Shown piece after piece: positions 11,301 to 22,900 of a stretch of DNA of 64,000 bases; positions within the stretch are counted from its first letter, which is position 1; every line of letters starts with the position of its first letter. The notes under the pieces are model-generated. The model made no database searches. It saw only the letters and a program-made list of their open reading frames with translations, and had not been told where the DNA came from. The DNA comes from Leptasterias polaris (Eukaryota; Echinodermata; Asteroidea; Forcipulatida; Asteriidae). The position numbers were made by a program, and so were the translations under genes. Location: assembly GCA_037783415.1 (NCBI GenBank), contig JAZGTN010000068.1, forward strand, positions 3,825,001 to 3,889,000, written 5' to 3'.

Positions 11301-13345
11301 GCATAATAAAAAATAATCAGGCTAAATTTCAATGCGCTGGCTTGTTCAGTTGTCAAGTTACAACAATTTATAAATTCCCATAAAGCATGTAAAAAATTTC
11401 AACCGTAAATCACAAAATATAGAAAAACAGTCAAAAACAATAAAATCATTAGTCGATCAACCCATTTTGTTCAAGACTAGTCCAGCACAATATCAGGACT
11501 GTGTGAGAGGAGTCTAAGATGCAGACACAATCGACTTCAGAAATAAAATGATTTAATCTATGCGACTTTGCTCGCACCATTGACATGTACACAAGATTAC
11601 ATGTTATTTCTCTAAAACAATGGTACATGAAAAAACAAGATGGAGGCACCACACAAATTTGCCATTAATGCATTGCAGAGAGTGCATAATAAAAAATAAT
11701 CAGGCTAAATTTCAATGCGCTGGCTTGTTCAGTTGTAGTTACAACAATTTATAAATTCCCATAAAGCATGTATAAAATTTCAACCGTAAATCACAAAATA
11801 TAGAAAAACAGTCAAAAACAATAAAATCATTAGTCGATCAACCCATTTTGTTCAAGACTAGTCCAGCACAATATCAGGACTGTGTGAGAGGAGTCTAAGA
11901 TGCAGACACAATCGACTTCAGAAATAAAATGATTTAATCTATGCGACTTTGCTCGCACCATTGACATGTACACAAGATTACATGTTATTTCTCTAAAACA
12001 ATGGTACATGAAAAAACAAGATGGAGGCACCACACAAATTTGCCATTAATGCATTGCAGAGAGTGCATAATAAAAAATAATCAGGCTAAATTTCAATGCG
12101 CTGGCTTGTTCAGTTGTAGTTACAACAATTTATAAATTCCCATAAAGCATGTATAAAATTTCAACCGTAAATCACAAAATATAGAAAAACAGTCAAAAAC
12201 AATAAAATCATTAGTCGATCAACCCATTTTGTTCAAGACTAGTCCAGCACAATATCAGGACTGTGTGAGAGGAGTCTAAGATGCAGACACAATCGACTTC
12301 AGAAATAAAATGATTTAATCTATGCGACTTTGCTCGCACCATTGACATGTACACAAGATTACATGTTATTTCTCTAAAACAATGGTACATGAAAAAACAA
12401 GATGGAGGCACCACACAAATTTGCCATTAATGCATTGCAGAGAGTGCATAATAAAAAATAATCAGGCTAAATTTCAATGCGCTGGCTTGTTCAGTTGTCA
12501 AGTTACAACAATTTATAAATTCCCATAAAGCATGTAGAAAATTTCAACCGTAAATCACAAAATATAGAAAAACAGTCAAAAACAATAAAATCATTAGTCG
12601 ATCAACCCATTTTGTTCAAGACTAGTCCAGCATAACATCAGAAGTGTGTGAGAGGAGTCTAAGATGCAGAAACAATCGACTCCAAAAATAACGTGACTTA
12701 TTCTATGTGACTTTGTTCCGACCATTGACAATACACAAGATTACATATAATTTCGCCCCAAAAAGGGTACATGAGAAAACAAGATGGAGGCACCACACAA
12801 ATTTGCCATTAATACATTGCAGAGAGTGCATAATGACAAATAATCAGGCTAAATGTCAAGGCGCTTGCTTGTTCAGTTGTCAAGTTACATCAATTTCTAA
12901 ATTCCCAAAATTCCCATAAAGCATGTATAAAATTTCAACCGTAAATCACAAAATATAGAAAAACAGTAAAAAACAATGAAATCATTAGTCGATCAACCCA
13001 TTTTGTTCAAGACTAGTCCAGCACAATATCAGGACTGTGTGAGAGGAGTCTAAGATGCAGACACAATCGACTTCAGAAATAACATGATTTAATCTATGCG
13101 ACTTTGCTCGCACCATTGACATGTACACAAGATTACATGTAATTTCTCTAAAACAATGGTACATGAGAAATCAAGATGAAGGCACCGCACAGACTTGCTT
13201 ACACATTGCAGAGATGGTATAAAGAAAAATAATCATGCAAACTTACAAAGCACTGGCTTGTTCAGTTCTTCAGTTACATCAATTTTAAAATTCAAAAAAA
13301 AATCCCACAAAGCGTGTACAAAATTTCAACCGTAAATCTGAGCAT
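8316..13345. repeat. AT-rich satellite of about 380 bp, two monomer types
   Basis: Tandem monomers are recognizable by CGATCAA..ACTAGTCCAGCA at about 8718, 9109, 9508, 9899, 10297, 10688, 11071, 11454, 11835, 12216, 12600 and 12989, with degenerate ends. Two types exist: type a (AGCATAACATCAGAAG, then ACTCCAAAAATAACGT) and type b (AGCACAATATCAGGAC). The order is a-b-a-b-a-b-b-b-b-b-a-b, so a dimer of about 790 bp gives way to a homogenized run of type b at 381-383 bp spacing. Recurrent 60-70 codon frames are repeat by-products. Confidence 0.92.
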
Positions 13346-13700
13346 AAAGATTATAATAATACTCTACCATGACTGATCACGGCTAGAAAACTGCCCTGCC
13401 TCTCCTTGCCCTTTTCCGACCGGCACTCTGGCAGTCGACCAACAGCGGCCTTGGCCAAGAATCCGTCAGGATAGAAACCGTCAAGTCTATGTTACCAGGG
13501 CAAATCCTCAGTAAAAAAAAGGATACGTTATCTGGGCAAAGTTTTAGTGAAAAAGAGTTTGTCGAAAGGGCAAACCCTGAGTAAAAAGGCTATGTTTCCA
13601 GGGCCAAACCGTGTGTAAAATACTATGTTTTAAGGGCCAAACCCATTGTAAAATGGCTGTTATCAGGGCAAACCCTTAGTAAGAAGAATTTGACAAGACA
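13346..13700. repeat. Hairpin minisatellite block with a CTGCC-rich edge
   Basis: At 13370-13490 lies a short module (CCGACCGGCACTCTGGCAGTCGACC) that reappears at about 33.67-33.74 and 34.72-34.75 kb. It is followed by about six diverged AGGGCAAACCCT + TAAAAAGGCTA units. Confidence 0.75.
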
Positions 13701-14100
13701 ATCGGCACTTCAGGTCTTTCAACGTGATGTGTTTGTGTTATAAAGTACTAATGTGATCTAAAATAAAACCAAAAACTATCAAATCTATATACTTGCGTCA
13801 GATTCTGTTTTCATTAATCTTCACTAATTAAACATTCGCAGTGGTGCAAAGTAAAATACAAGTCGCCATAGCTTTTAAAAGTCATGGTTCGGATTCTCTC
13901 CATGCTACTTCTGTCTGAAAAAAACAAAAACAAATGTAAAACGTGTCTTTTATTTGTTTGTCTTCAGGTAAAGATTCAAACGATTACGCTTCTTGTCCTG
14001 GTGTCAAGATGGGACCAAAATGTAAAGTTTGTGCGTTTTCTTTGGGTAATGTTTTGTCCAGTAGCTGAAGGCTTATTGGTGCAACAGTCCTTGCCAATTA
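13701..14100. other. Mostly unassigned; similar to gene-flank sequence
   Basis: 13690-13860 resembles the AT-rich repeat found downstream of both recombinase genes (TTCAACGTGATGTGTTTG..TAAAGTACTAATGTGATCTAAA, ..GCGTCAGATTCTG). This is a further sign that a degraded third copy of the duplication unit lies here. A plus-strand 74-codon frame at 13884-14108 has no recognizable features. Confidence 0.5.
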
Positions 14101-14270
14101 TAACCTGACATCCGCTGCAAGCTGCTTGGAGAACACCTCGCCATCTTTGGGTTCTCCTGGGGCCTTCAGCCGAATGTTAACCTTTCCCGTGTCTGAGAGA
14201 ACGATCCTGTGGTAAAAAGAAGCAGAAATATATATTTGTTTGCACCATTACGTAAATGCATTTGAAATCC
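14101..14270 (-). pseudogene. Relic of recombinase exon 2 (third, degraded copy)
   Basis: The sequence matches exon 2 of the two recombinase genes (24882-25133 and 44438-44686) in several blocks: CCTGACATCCGCTGCAAG, ACCTCGCCATCTTTGGGTTCT, TTGGGGCCTT-like, and GTGTCTGAGAGAACGATCCTGTGGT, which covers the splice acceptor. The matching intron follows (TTTGCACCATTACGTAAAT). Internal deletions remove the central part of the exon and destroy the frame, and no partner exons are seen nearby. It is therefore an old, partial duplicate of the gene. Confidence 0.8.
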
Positions 14271-14545
14271 TGGTCCTCTCTGAAAGAAACGAAAAGATTA
14301 CCGGGCAAATCTTTAGTAAAAAGGCTATGTCAAAGTCACTATTAGTGCAAACCCTAAGTAAAAAGGCTATAATAATATGGCAACGTTATTATTAGGGCAA
14401 ACCCATAGTAAAAAGGCAATTTCAAAGTTAGAATAAGGGCAATCCCTTAGTGATGAGGCTATGTCAAAGTTATTATTCAGGCCAACCCTTAGTAAAAAGC
14501 TATGTCAAAGTTATTATTACGGCAAACCCTTAGTAATTCAGTGCA
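14271..14545. repeat. Hairpin minisatellite block
   Basis: Six to seven units of GGGCAAAYCCTTAGTAAAAAGGCTATGTCAAAGTTATTA type, 42-48 bp apart. Confidence 0.8.
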
Positions 14546-14663
14546 GAAATTCGGTGTTGACGCTTTAATTTACATTGACTAACTATTTTTCATACTGTCA
14601 GTTCGTCAACTGCTGGTGATGAAGGCTACTGGACATGCTATCTGTGGAGAGTAACTTGAATAA

Positions 14664-14939
14664 TCACAGCTCTTCGTACAAGTTGAATTCTGCCATTCGG
14701 TTCCGCTGCAGCTGTAGAAAGTCAGGTCGTTGGATTTGCCTAAGCCCACGAGGGATGGGTGGAGGGCCTGGAACTTCATCAATTTGAAGGTGATCTGCCT
14801 GTGAATCGAAGTGTTGCAGAAGTGTAAACATTTGTCTTTTTAGTATTTGGATGCACCAGATCACTATCGACAGGACAAGTGTTACAACCAAAGCAATACA
14901 TAAGTGAAGCCAATAAAGAAGTGGACACGCCCCTATCAT
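14664..14939 (-). CDS. Possible small single-pass membrane protein (91 aa)
   Basis: This minus-strand frame is unlike the repeat-derived frames around it because it lies in apparently unique sequence. Residues about 9-33 form a strong hydrophobic segment (YWLHLCIALVVTLVLSIVIW). A Lys-Arg stop-transfer follows, then a polar tail with a proline run (PGPPPIPRG), several Gln/Arg residues and a C-terminal NLYEEL. By the positive-inside rule the tail would be cytoplasmic. The start is the first ATG in the frame; a cleavable signal is not obvious. It has no counterpart in the two intact duplication units and I recognize no family. It could be a terminal exon of a larger gene, or chance. Confidence 0.35.
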   Translation of the reverse strand: MIGACPLLYWLHLCIALVVTLVLSIVIWCIQILKRQMFTLLQHFDSQADHLQIDEVPGPPPIPRGLRQIQRPDFLQLQRNRMAEFNLYEEL

Positions 14940-15730
14940 GTTTTACATTTTTTTTAACCAACAACTTTCCCAGACACGCATAATGAGAGCGGTCTCAGGC
15001 CGGCCGGCCGTGTCTGAATGTATCCCTTAAGCTTCCCATGGTGCGAGTTGGCGTGCGCGTACGAGTTGACCTATTTCCCTTCCCATCATGCTTTGCGACA
15101 ACAGCGCCTTCTATTGATAATTAATTGGTATTCGCGATAAACTTTACCATCATGCAGTCCAATAAAAAGGTGTGCATATCGGGTCACTTGAATCCTTCCA
15201 TTTTCCGAAAATTCGATCGCATGAAATGTATACATTTCTTGTGTCATCATTGCGTGAGGCATTACGTCATGCCCCATTTACCCAGTATTCGGTATCAGCA
15301 ATGATTTCAACTAAAAATGGGCAATATAAGTGCCATCTGTGCTGCATTTTTTGATTCCTTTTTGGTTGTTTCTTCAAGTTTCCTTTCTTGTAAAATTGAT
15401 TAAGGTGATTTGCCGTGATTAGCACCAATGGACTGTAAATATGATGATTACATTTTAAATTGAAAGACAGAGTTTACCCTTCTCCATCCAATACCCTTTT
15501 CCCAGACCAGCAAGAAAACACACTTGACAAGAAAAGGATTGTACACTATTAACTGCTATTAACAGGAGCATGATTTTATTACAGATTTGGTAAAAAATAT
15601 TAGCAGGTATACAAATGGGGGAAAAGTTTACACACTATGTGCCAAGTAAAAGCAAAACAAAATGTGGCCCATTCAAATAAAAAAAAGTACTTTGCATGCA
15701 AACAATTTCAGTAAAAGTAGGATGCCAAAA
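14940..15730. other. Unassigned unique sequence
   Basis: No repeat of the local families and no convincing gene. A GGCCGGCCGGCCG block lies at about 14999-15010, upstream of the 91-codon frame. A 63-codon minus-strand frame (15086-15277) has no recognizable features. The region 15400-15720 is AT-rich. Confidence 0.4.
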
Positions 15731-16030
15731 ATCTTGGAATTAGAGGGCAAACCCTCTGTGAAAAGAATACGTTATCAGGGCAAAATTTTAATAAAAGAGG
15801 CTATGTCATAAGGGCACACCCTGAGTAAAATGGCTAAATCAGGGCAAACTGTGAGTAAAAAGGCTATAATATCAGGGCAAATCCTGTGTAAAAAGGCTAG
15901 TATTATCAGGACAAACCCTGAGTAAAAAGGCTATTTTAGAGGGCAAACTCTTAGTAAAAAGGGCTATGTTATCAGGGCAAACCTTTAGTAAAAAGGCTGT
16001 CATCAGGGCAAACTCTGTGTAAAAAGGCTA
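15731..16030. repeat. Hairpin minisatellite block
   Basis: Eight units of RGGGCAAACYCTKWGTAAAAAGGCTATA, leading directly into the solo 662-type unit. Confidence 0.8.
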
Positions 16031-16740
16031 TATCAGGGCAAACTCTGAGCCATAAAATGACCTCTGACCCTAAGATGGAATTCGAAGGTCAAGCTCTTTG
16101 GAAATAACCTCTGAGATCCCTGACCTCGCGACCTTCATCCCCGGCGGACTGGGTCAGTTGCCCGAGGGCTAGGATTTTCTATTTTTGCCCCCTAATTTCC
16201 CCGACAACCCATCTTCGTTTTGCAGGCGGAACCCTTCGAAGACTCTCAGATTGCGCAGAAATAACTCTTCCGGGGCCTCCGATGACGTAGTAGTGGCGTC
16301 ATCAAGTTTTGCCCATTCCGGCCTTTCCGGGCAGTGCAGATGGCTATGGGTGCGGGAAGGCCTTTTTGCTGAAATGGTCCAAAAGTTCAAATTCCGTAGT
16401 CAAAGTTGTTAAAAATCAGGGCGGGGTGGGCGGACCACAGGACCTACCTCCAGAAATTTCAGCTCGATCGGACATCGGGGGGGCGGAGTTATTAACGTTG
16501 AAAGAAATAAAGGGCGCCCTCTGGTTTTCAGGGCAAACCCTAAGTAAAAAGGCTATGTCAAAGTTATTATCGGGGCCGACCCTGAGTAATAAGGCAAATT
16601 AGAGGGCAAACCCTCAGTAAAGACTAAGTTATCAGGGCGAAATTTTAATAAAAAGTCTATTTCATCAGGACAAACCCTGTGTAAAAAAGGCTATATCAGG
16701 GCAAACTCTGAGCCATAAAATGACCTCTGACCGTAAGATG
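16031..16740. repeat. Solo unit of the 662-bp repeat
   Basis: One full unit equivalent to those at 4.5-8.0 kb, with both modules, including the TGACGTAGTAGTGGCGTCA block at about 16283. It lies about 8 kb from the main array, just outside duplication unit 1. Confidence 0.88.
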
Positions 16741-17110
16741 GAAGGGTGAACGGTCAATTAATATACAAATACGTCAGGGTAAACTAGAGCGCTCAGGGCA
16801 ATCCCTGACAAGACTAGACTGGCCTTCTCAGAGGGCTGTCCCTGAGCCCCAAAATATATAATATAAAGAAAGTAAAGGACGCCGCTCTGTTCAGAGCTAC
16901 CCAAAGACTATGTCGTGACTGATTAAGACTAGAAAACTCCACTAGGATTCCATAATGGATGATAGGGAATCCGTCAGGGTAAACTAGTTTAGAGCGCTCA
17001 TCAGGGCAATCCCTGAGGAAAACGAACTAGCTATCCGAGTAAGGTCTGTCCCTGAGTCCAAATATTTATATTATAAAGAAAGTAAAGGGCGATATCAGAG
17101 GGCGCCCTCT
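16741..17110. repeat. TCAGGG-CAAT-CCCTGA palindromic repeat
   Basis: Two units with GTCAGGGTAAACTAG..AGCGCTCAGGGCAATCCCTGA followed by CTAGCTATCCGAGTAAGG..CTGTCCCTGAG. The same module occurs three times at 33.53-33.90 kb. It ends at AGGGCGCCCTCTTGCGATAAATCGC, the left border of duplication unit 1. Confidence 0.8.
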
Positions 17111-17920
17111 TGCGATAAATCGCACGAGAAACCATTATGGCAATCCCTCATCACAAGGCTACCTTAAAAGATACCCTTGTTAAAAGAGCTATTAAGGGTA
17201 TCCTTAGAGCAAACCTTGAGTCAAAAGGCTATATCGGAGAAGGAGTCGATTAATAGGAGTCGGTTAATATTGTTAAGAGCGCCGTTTAATGATGTGCCCC
17301 AATGCTTCCTTTCCCCTAAGGATAATGGCTACAAGCCTCCCTTTCCCCTTAGTACAATCCTTAGTGAAAAAGCTAGATCAATTGAAACCTTGGGGCTAGC
17401 CCTTGTTAAAAAGCTTCATAAAATGTCTACATAGCATGTATCGTAAGGGCAAACCCTGAGTCAAAAGGATACATCAAGGACAGCCACGGGGAACCTATTG
17501 GTATAAAGACTACGTCTAAAATGGACCCTCAAGAGCAAACCATATGTAAAAAACAACCTACATAAATTATTTGAAGGAGTTTTAAACGATCAATATTGTT
17601 AAGGGTAAAGAGCTAATGCCCTAAGCGTTTCCTCCATGTAGCCTTTTTTTAAAACTAAGAATAAGCCTTTTTGATACATTTGAACCCAGAGAAAGAACAA
17701 AAATGTAAACACATGCGAATAGTGATTTAAAAACCCCTTTATTTGTTTTGAAACAAGCAGTTTAATTGAAAAATTACTAGAACAATACATTAAACTTTTA
17801 TGTATAAAGAAAAAAGCACTGCAACAGATTGTAAACAACTGATCAAAAACTCGTTTAATCATATTACAAGATTACCAAATTTTGACAACATATAAATCGG
17901 CATCATTATTACTTTAGAAC
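17111..17920. repeat. Degenerate minisatellite and gene 1 downstream flank
   Basis: Diverged hairpin units (AGAGCAAACCTTGAGTCAAAAGGCTATATC and similar), then AT-rich sequence. Frames at 17177-17434 (plus) and 17599-17862 (minus) have partial counterparts at 35407-35631 and 35717-35944, but those differ in length by non-multiples of three, so coding is unlikely. A minus-strand AAATAAA at about 17738 is a possible but distant polyadenylation signal for gene 1. Confidence 0.6.
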
Positions 17921-19560
17921 TTTTAACGTGATTTGTTTGAATATAAAAGTAGTAATGTGATCTAGATTGTAACTAAAAGCTATCAAAACAATATATCTTG
18001 TTTTAAAAGTACTAATGTGATCGAAATTAAAACCAAAAGCTATAAAGTCTATAGATTTGCGCCAGATTCTATTTCCGTAAATACAGTTCCATATCCATAC
18101 AGTTACAAAAATGATTACTTCTTCATTCTCTTTCCTTATCCATACAGTTACAGGAATTTTAATTTAAAACCATTCGAACCATTCATTACACATTAAACTA
18201 AAACCATTGATTACACATTTGCAGTGGTGCAAAACAATGCACAAGTTAGACAGGAAAAGACGGCAACAGACCGTGAATCAACATTAAAAACCCGTATATC
18301 AGCCCGTAATCACATCACAAGATTAACACAATTTGACAAGATAATCGGCATCATTGTGACTTCAGAACTTTTAACGTGATTTGTTTTGTTACAAGAGCAC
18401 AAATTGTGATCACGATTAAAACCAAGAGCTGTGAACTAATTATTATAGATATATATGTGGTCATAAAAGTACTACCAAAAACTATCAAATCTATAATTTT
18501 CGCCAGATTCTCTTTCCTGAATACAGTTCCATATTCACACAGTTGCAGGATTTAAAACTTCGTCATTAATTACAAATGTTTGCAGTGGTGCAAAATAATG
18601 CACAAGTATGACAGAGAAAGACTGCAACAGACTGTGAACCAACAATCAAAAACCCGTTCAATCACATTTACAAAAATGAAAAAAATAACCTGCATCATTA
18701 TTACTTCAGAACTTGTAAAGTGATTTGTTTGGTAATAAAAATACTAATGTGATCTAGATTAAAACCAGAAACTATCAAATCTAAATATCTGGTTATAAAA
18801 GTACTAATGTGATCGAAATTAAAACCAAAAGCTATCAAATCTATATATTTGCGCCAGATTCTCTTTCCATAATTACAGTTCCATCTCCATACAGTTACAG
18901 GAAATAAAACATATTTAATTAACTAATTTAATAGCTAATTTTTCATTTGCAGTGGTGCAAAAATAATGCACAAGTATGAAAGAAGGAAAGATTGCAACAT
19001 AATGTGAATCAACAATCAAAAACCCGTATAATCTCATCACAAGATTATCAAATTAGTTAAGACAATCGGCACTTCAGAACATTCAAGGTGATTTGTTTGG
19101 GTTATAAAGTACTAATGTGATCGTCAAATCTAAAGTACTAGGATGATCTAAATTGAAACCAAAAGCTATCAAATCTATATGTTTGCGCACAGATTTTATA
19201 TCCACAGTTCCATATCCATACAGTTACAGGAATTACAACTTCTTCATCATTTATACATTTACAATGGTCCAAAACAATGCACAAGTATGCAAAAGAAGAG
19301 AGATTTCGTCAGATTGTAAGCAAGCTATCAAAACTCCGTATAATCACATCCCAAGATTATCAAATTTGACAAGACAATCGGCAACATGATTACTTCAGAC
19401 TTGTTAACGTGATTTTTTTGGTTATACAAATACTTATGTGATCTAAATTGAAACCAAAAACTACCAATTCTATATACTTGCGTCTAATTCTATTTCCATA
19501 ATCAGTTTCATATCCTTACAGTTACAAACAGTTACAGATTTTTAACCAACTCTCAAAACC
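17921..19560. repeat. AT-rich tandem repeat of about 350-450 bp downstream of gene 1
   Basis: About five units share ACTTCAGAACTTTTAACGTG, ATTTGTTTGGTTATAAAAGT, GCGCCAGATTCTATTTCC, TTCCATATCCATACAGTTAC and TTTGCAGTGGTGCAAAATAA. They recur with the same order of blocks at 36.0-38.75 kb below gene 2. I see no coding potential. They resemble a satellite tied to the duplication unit. Confidence 0.85.
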
Positions 19561-19799
19561 CGTTTAATCACATTATACACCTTGGTATTTAAAGGTCAAT
19601 ATCGTCGCCCATGGGCAAACCCTAAGGGTACTTTTAAAGATAGCAATTAGTGAAAAGGCTACACTTAAAAACCGTCAGGAAAAAGGCTACATCAAAGGTA
19701 TCCTGAGGACAAACCCTTAAAAAATAGGCAACATCAAAATGCTCCCATAGGGTAAATCCATAGTAAAACGGCTACGTCTTGGAGCGGACATATCGAAGT
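19561..19799. repeat. Hairpin minisatellite, gene 1 3' flank
   Basis: Diverged units with GCAAACCCTAAG, GAAAAAGGCTACATCAAAGG and GACAAACCCTTAAAAAATAG. A similar stretch lies at 38.76-38.93 kb. Confidence 0.7.
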
Positions 19800-19953
19800 T
19801 TAAAGTCGCAAAGGGCTGATTCTATGCAAGCCCTCGTCTGTTGATGAAGAAGAGGAATATAGTAACTTCGATGATGGAGCTTCAACGACGGTTCCTTCTT
19901 CATTATTCAAGATGTCTTCTTCATGTTGCTTCTTACCACTTTTAAGTTTGCTA
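19800..19953 (-). CDS. Gene 1 terminal exon (modified A cassette)
   Basis: It starts like an A cassette (acceptor AAATAG|TAGCAAACTTAAAAG, frame SKLKSGKKQHEEDI..). After SSSTDE the donor-containing end is replaced by GLHRISPLRL and TAA. The equivalent exon of gene 2 (38929-39082) ends GMHRISPLRL and TAA, so this short C-terminus is conserved between the copies. It is followed by minisatellite sequence; no AATAAA lies close by. Confidence 0.7.
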
Positions 19954-22900
19954 CTATTTCGAAAAAAAAATTAGACAACAGAAGAACAACAGTTATAATA
20001 GATCAGTGAAAACTTAATTTTGTTACCTAGTCCGAGTAATTTTTAGTAAATCTGTCAACCCTACTCTCGACAAAGTTACTAATAAATTCTTTAAAATATT
20101 AATTAATGGACCACAAGAATTTACAGCTACATCAAAGGTAACCCTAAGAAAAGCCGGCAATACAAAGGCTGCAGGTAAAAGGAACACTTAGGGAAAACCA
20201 ATAGTAACAAGGATACATCCATAGTTATACTCAGGGTAAACCACTGGTTAAAAGGCTTCATCAAAATGTACCCTTAGGGCAAACCCTCAGCAAAATGGCA
20301 AGACCAAACGAAACTCATAAATATAAGAAGGCATCCTAGAGAAATGCACCCTCTTCCGGGAAATCGCCCTGCCCCCACTGATAACAGTTGCAAACCTCCG
20401 TCGCCCCTAAAGATGACACATGTTTAAAAAAAGCTAAATAAAAAAACAAACAACTTTAGAACTAACCCTTAGAAGGAAGGCTAGATTCATTGCATGCCCT
20501 TTTTGTCATGTCTGTCAACTCCAAACACAAGAATTGCACAAACCTTTTGTAAGATGGCAATGGAGTGATGGGACTCTCGTCTGTTGATGAAGAAGAGGAA
20601 TTCAGTAACTTCGATGACGGAGCTTCAACGACGGTTCCTTCTTCATTATTCACGGTGTCTTCTTCATGTTGCTTCTTACCACTTTGAGGTTTGCTACTAT
20701 TTCGAAAAAAAAGTAGACAACAGAAGAACAACAGTTATAATAGATCAATGAAAACTTCATTTTGTTACCCAGCCCGATTAAATTTTAGTAAATCTGTCAA
20801 CCATACACTCGACAAAGTTACTAATAAAATCTTTAAAATATTAATGGACCACAAGAATATACAGCTACATCAAAGGTAACCCTAAGAAAAGCCGGCAATA
20901 CAAAGGCTGCAGGTAAAAGGAACACTTAGGGAAAACCAATAGTAACAAGGATACATCCATAGTTATACTCAGGGTAAACCACTGGTTAAAAGGCTTCATC
21001 AAAATGTACCCTTAGGGCAAACCCTCAGCAAAATGACAAGACCAAACGAAACTCATAATTATAGGAAGACACCCTAGAGAAATGCACCCTCTACCGAGAA
21101 ATCACCCTGCCCCCACTGATAACAGCTGCAAACCTCCGTCGCCCCTAAAGATGACACATGTTTGAAAAAAGCTAAATAAAAAAACAAACAACTTTAGAAC
21201 TAACCCTTAGAAGGAAGGCTAGATTCATTGCATACCCTTTTTGTCGTATTTGTCATGACTCCAAACACAAGAATTGCACAAACCTTTTGTAAGATGGCAA
21301 TGGAGTGATGGGACTCTCGTCTGTTGATGAAGGAGAGGAATTCAGTAACTTCGATGACGGAGCTTCAACGACGGTTCCTTCTTCATTATTCAAGATGTCT
21401 TCTTCATGTTGCTTCTCACCACTTTGAGGTTTGCTACTATTTCGAAAAAAAAGTAGACAACAGAAGAACAACAGTTATAATAGATCAATGAAAACTTCAT
21501 TTTCTTACCCAGCCCGATTAAATTTTAGTAAATCTGTCAACCATACTCTCGACAAAGTTACTAATAAATTCTTTAAAATATTAATTAATGGACCACAAGA
21601 ATTTACAGCTACATCAAAGGTAACCCTAAGAAAAGCCGGCAATACAAAGGCTGCAGGTAAAAGGAACACTTAGGGAAAACCAATAGTAACAAGGATACAT
21701 CCATAGTTATACTCAGGGTAAACCACTGGTTAAAAGGCTTCATCAAAATGTACCCTTAGGGCAAACCCTCAGCAAAATGGCAAGACCAAACGAAACTCAT
21801 AAATATAAGAAGGCATCCTAGAGAAATGCACCCTCTTCCGGTAAATCGCCCTGCCCCCACTGATAACAGTTGCAAACCTCCGTCGCCCCTAAAGATGACA
21901 CATGTTTAAAAAAAGCTAAATAAAAAAACAAACAACTTTAGAACTAACCCTTAGAAGGAAGGCTAGATTCATTGCATGCCCTTTTTGTCATGTCTGTCAA
22001 CTCCAAACACAAGAATTGCACAAACCTTTTGTAAGATGGCAATGGAGTGATGGGACTCTCGTCTGTTGATGAAGAAGAGGAATTCAGTAACTTCGATGAC
22101 GGAGCTTCAACGACGGTTCCTTCTTCATTATTCACGGTGTCTTCTTCATGTTGCTTCTTACCACTTTGAGGTTTGCTACTATTTCGAAAAAAAAGTAGAC
22201 AACAGAAGAACAACAGTTATAATAGATCAATGAAAACTTCATTTTGTTACCCAGCCCGATTAAATTTTAGTAAATCTGTCAACCATACACTCGACAAAGT
22301 TACTAATAAAATCTTTAAAATATTAATGGACCACAAGAATATACAGCTACATCAAAGGTAACCCTAAGAAAAGCCGGCAATACAAAGGCTGCAGGTAAAA
22401 GGAACACTTAGGGAAAACCAATAGTAACAAGGATACATCCATAGTTATACTCAGGGTAAACCACTGGTTAAAAGGCTTCATCAAAATGTACCCTTAGGGC
22501 AAACCCTCAGCAAAATGACAAGACCAAACGAAACTCATAATTATAGGAAGACACCCTAGAGAAATGCACCCTCTACCGAGAAATCACCCTGCCCCCACTG
22601 ATAACAGCTGCAAACCTCCGTCGCCCCTAAAGATGACACATGTTTGAAAAAAGCTAAATAAAAAAACAAACAACTTTAGAACTAACCCTTAGAAGGAAGG
22701 CTAGATTCATTGCATACCCTTTTTGTCGTATTTGTCATGACTCCAAACACAAGAATTGCACAAACCTTTTGTAAGATGGCAATGGAGTGATGGGACTCTC
22801 GTCTGTTGATGAAGGAGAGGAATTCAGTAACTTCGATGACGGAGCTTCAACGACGGTTCCTTCTTCATTATTCAAGATGTCTTCTTCATGTTGCTTCTTA

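Noticed and set aside
8832..12919. Recurring 67-70 codon frames in the 380-bp satellite
   Set aside because: AT-rich satellite with no protein-like composition; unit length varies freely (381, 383, about 400).
13884..14108. A plus-strand exon after TTTGTCTTCAG with Cys residues (CPGVKMGPKCKVC)
   Set aside because: The acceptor looks good, but the frame stops quickly, no donor or partner exon was found, and the region lies in a decayed duplicate.
15086..15277. A 63-codon minus-strand frame upstream of the membrane-segment ORF
   Set aside because: No domain, splice or start evidence; length is within chance expectation.
17177..17862. Frames of 85 and 87 codons with partial counterparts at 35.4-35.9 kb
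   Set aside because: The counterparts differ by frame-shifting indels and the sequence is degenerate minisatellite and AT-rich flank.
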